Source of the DNA: Thermoleophilaceae bacterium
GTDB lineage: Bacteria; Actinomycetota; Thermoleophilia; Solirubrobacterales; Thermoleophilaceae
Direction: 5' to 3'
NCBI GenBank assembly: GCA_013812065.1
Contig: JACCUC010000254.1
Span: 1-6,940 of the forward strand
DNA length: 6,940 bases
The position numbers and the translations under genes were made by a program. Of the stretch, positions 5,518-6,940 are shown piece after piece (positions within the stretch are counted from its first letter, which is position 1; each line of letters begins with the position of its first letter). A model generated the notes under the pieces. It searched no databases. It saw only the letters and a list, made by a program, of their open reading frames with translations, and was not told the DNA's origin.

Positions 5518-5554
5518 CGAGGCCACCGTACCAGCGGCGACGGCGCGCCCCGCT

Positions 5555-6163
5555 TCACAGCAGCGCCGCGACCTGCGCGGCGGGAACGGCGCCCTCGCGC
5601 ACCACCGAGAAACGCCCCTCCTCCTCGTAGTCTGTGAGGTCGACCACCGTCGACTGCGTGCCCGCGAGCTCGCCGCCGTCGAGCGCCTGGTCGACCCCGC
5701 GGCGGATGCGGTCATCGACGTCGTCGATCCGGCGCGCGTCGGGCCCGCCCGAGCGGTTGGCACTCGATTGCAATACCGGCCAGCGGGCGGCAGACAGGGG
5801 GGCGAGCGCGCGATCGAGCGCCGGAACCCGCAACCCGAGCCGCTCCGGCTCGGGGCCACAGGCAAGAGGGAACCGGCGGGCCGGGTTGGGTAGCAGCAGC
5901 GTCAGGCGCCCCGGGAGGAGGCGCTCGAGTGCCGCACGGGTCCGGACGCCGAGCTCGGGAAGCGCGGCGAGTGCGAGCTCGAGATCGAAGAACATGACCG
6001 CCGCGGGGCGATCGGGCGGTCGGCCCTTGAGCCGGTAGAGCCGGCGGACGCCCTCCTGGGAGTCGGGCTCGGTGGCGAGCCCGTAGACCGTGTCGGTCGG
6101 AAACAACGCCACGCCGCCGACCGCGACGCAGCGGCGGAAGGTCTCGACGTCACGCTCGGTCAC
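5555..6163 (-). CDS. tsaC: TsaC/YrdC-type L-threonylcarbamoyladenylate synthase
   Basis: Makes threonylcarbamoyl-AMP from threonine, bicarbonate and ATP. This is the first step of the universal t6A37 modification of tRNAs that read ANN codons, and it acts in the cytosol. The 202 residues cover a single YrdC domain, without the extra C-terminal domain of long Sua5 proteins. Visible are FPTDTVYGLATEP (21-33), YRLKGRPPDRPAAVMF (43-58), LPGRLTLLLP (83-92), LRVPA (111-115), SSANRSGG (133-140), GTQSTVVDLT (168-177) and VVREGAV (187-193). In the K-x-R-P-x-x-K-P signature the second lysine is arginine (R52) and the following leucine is alanine, a mild variant. The GTG start at 6163 overlaps the prmC stop by four bases (GTGA) with no Shine-Dalgarno sequence, so translation is probably coupled to prmC. 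Confidence 0.92.
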   Translation of the reverse strand: MTERDVETFRRCVAVGGVALFPTDTVYGLATEPDSQEGVRRLYRLKGRPPDRPAAVMFFDLELALAALPELGVRTRAALERLLPGRLTLLLPNPARRFPLACGPEPERLGLRVPALDRALAPLSAARWPVLQSSANRSGGPDARRIDDVDDRIRRGVDQALDGGELAGTQSTVVDLTDYEEEGRFSVVREGAVPAAQVAALL

Positions 6164-6940
6164 GGCGCACGACCGAGGGTGACGTCCTCGCCTCCCCCCA
6201 GGCCGCCAAAGCTCTCGGCGCTACGCAGGAGCGCGCGCACCCTGGCCGCCTGAGCGGGCGCGTGCTCGAAGGCGAGGCGCGTGCCGTGCGGAGTCTCGCC
6301 GATCAGCGCACGGATGGCGTCGAGGCCGTCCTGCCCGCCCCCGATCACCGCTTCCACGGGTTCGTAGCGGACGATCTCCGGGACGAGCGCCCGCCATTCG
6401 TCCTCGGCGATGTACGGCAGGTTCGCCACCACAAGGTCGTAGACGCCGGCCGGCAGGCCGCGACCAAGCGAGATTTCGACGTCGAGCTCGAGTCTTGCGG
6501 CGTTGGCCCGGGCGACCACGACAGCGTCCTCCGAGACGTCGGAGGCACTCACGCCGAGATCCGGCCGCTCGTCCTTGAGCGCCAGGGCGACGGCGCCCGA
6601 CCCCGTCCCCACGTCGTGCACCCGGCCGCCGACGGGAAGGACCCTGAGGGCGACCTCGACGAGCAGCTCGGTCTCCGGGCGGGGGATCAGCACGCGGCGG
6701 TCGACCGCGAGCTCGAGGTGGCGAAAGCCGCGCCGGCCGAGGATGTAGGCGACCGGCTCGCGCGCCACGCGCCGGCCGACCCGCTCGGCGACCCGGCCGG
6801 CGGCGACCGCCGACAGGGCGAGCTCGGGAGCCGCGAAGAGGGCGCTCGGATCCGCACCCAAAGCATCGGCTACGAGCAGCTCGGCATCGAGCCGCGGGGC
6901 CCCGCAGCCCGCCTCGCGCAGCCGCGCCTCGGCCTCGCGC
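6160..6940 (-). CDS. prmC: PrmC/HemK peptide-chain release factor N5-glutamine methyltransferase (5' end off window)
   Basis: Uses S-adenosylmethionine to methylate the glutamine of the GGQ motif in release factors RF1 and RF2, which improves translation termination. The frame is open to the right edge and 259 residues are visible. By comparison with the roughly 280-residue family, only some tens of residues are missing. The small N-terminal helical domain carries APRLDAELLVADALG (about 6900-6856). The linker and domain start are REPVAYILGRRGF and VLIPRPETELLVE. The SAM-binding motif HDVGTGSGAVALALK (DVGTGSG at 6615-6595) and the catalytic motif VVANLPY (NLPY at 6423-6412) follow. The usual NPPY is NLPY here, as in the KsgA-type methyltransferases; the fold context is still clearly PrmC. 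A TTG at 6861 is only an internal possible start. In related genomes prfA usually lies immediately upstream, which here would be beyond the window. Confidence 0.93.
   Translation of the reverse strand, partial: REAEARLREAGCGAPRLDAELLVADALGADPSALFAAPELALSAVAAGRVAERVGRRVAREPVAYILGRRGFRHLELAVDRRVLIPRPETELLVEVALRVLPVGGRVHDVGTGSGAVALALKDERPDLGVSASDVSEDAVVVARANAARLELDVEISLGRGLPAGVYDLVVANLPYIAEDEWRALVPEIVRYEPVEAVIGGGQDGLDAIRALIGETPHGTRLAFEHAPAQAARVRALLRSAESFGGLGGGEDVTLGRAP

Noticed and set aside
5390..5554. Glycine or folate riboswitch ahead of glyA
   Set aside because: The space ahead of glyA is the 43-codon ORF plus a 37-bp gap after tsaC, which leaves no room for a structured leader, and no riboswitch core motif is visible.
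5518..5865. Upstream extension of the 43-residue ORF in the same frame to about 5865
   Set aside because: The extension overlaps tsaC out of frame and reads as Arg/Ser-rich shadow sequence; it is not supported as protein.
1..6940. tRNA or rRNA genes, CRISPR arrays, transposase genes, attachment sites
   Set aside because: I saw no cloverleaf-like segments, regularly spaced repeats, transposase-like proteins or terminal inverted repeats. Coding genes fill nearly the whole window, with no gap above about 130 bases between called genes.

Overview
The window is very GC-rich (roughly 70 % or more by eye), with coding frames that almost always end codons in G or C. The gene block prmC - tsaC/Sua5 - small ORF - glyA - wecA-like, all on the minus strand, is the actinobacterial type of arrangement. 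In many high-GC Gram-positives it sits between prfA and the F1Fo ATP synthase operon. I infer an actinobacterium, possibly a deep-branching class such as Thermoleophilia. No marker gene here proves the taxon.

Right part (about 4106-6940, minus strand): a tight housekeeping operon. It holds prmC (5' end cut by the window edge), tsaC overlapping it by 4 bases (GTGA), a 43-codon ORF, and glyA overlapping that ORF by 4 bases (ATGA). The products are a release-factor methyltransferase, an enzyme of tRNA t6A synthesis, an unrecognised small protein, and serine hydroxymethyltransferase.

Middle (1713-4076): a MraY/WecA-family polyprenyl-phosphate sugar-phosphate transferase on the minus strand continues the block. 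It is separated from glyA by a plus-strand CaCA-family cation exchanger that is divergent from wecA and convergent with glyA. A 6-bp-stem hairpin lies in the exchanger-glyA gap.

Left part (1-1798): an accessory cassette. An ArsR-family winged-helix regulator and an AHSA1-type SRPBCC protein form a plus-strand pair overlapping by 1 base. A second SRPBCC protein is read divergently from a shared ~95-bp region that contains an AT-richer patch with a GGTAAC direct repeat. A small cysteine-bearing lipoprotein lies beyond it. At the left edge a short minus-strand stretch looks like the start of another gene, but its start codon is not visible.

Most genes belong to known families and I see no clearly new defence, mobile or CRISPR system. 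The points most worth a second look are the 43-codon ORF coupled to glyA, the ArsR gene whose conserved N-terminus has no canonical start codon, the two-SRPBCC/ArsR divergent cassette, the 86-bp tail-to-tail coding overlap between the AHSA1-type gene and wecA, the asymmetric alpha-repeats of the exchanger, and the NLPY variant in PrmC.
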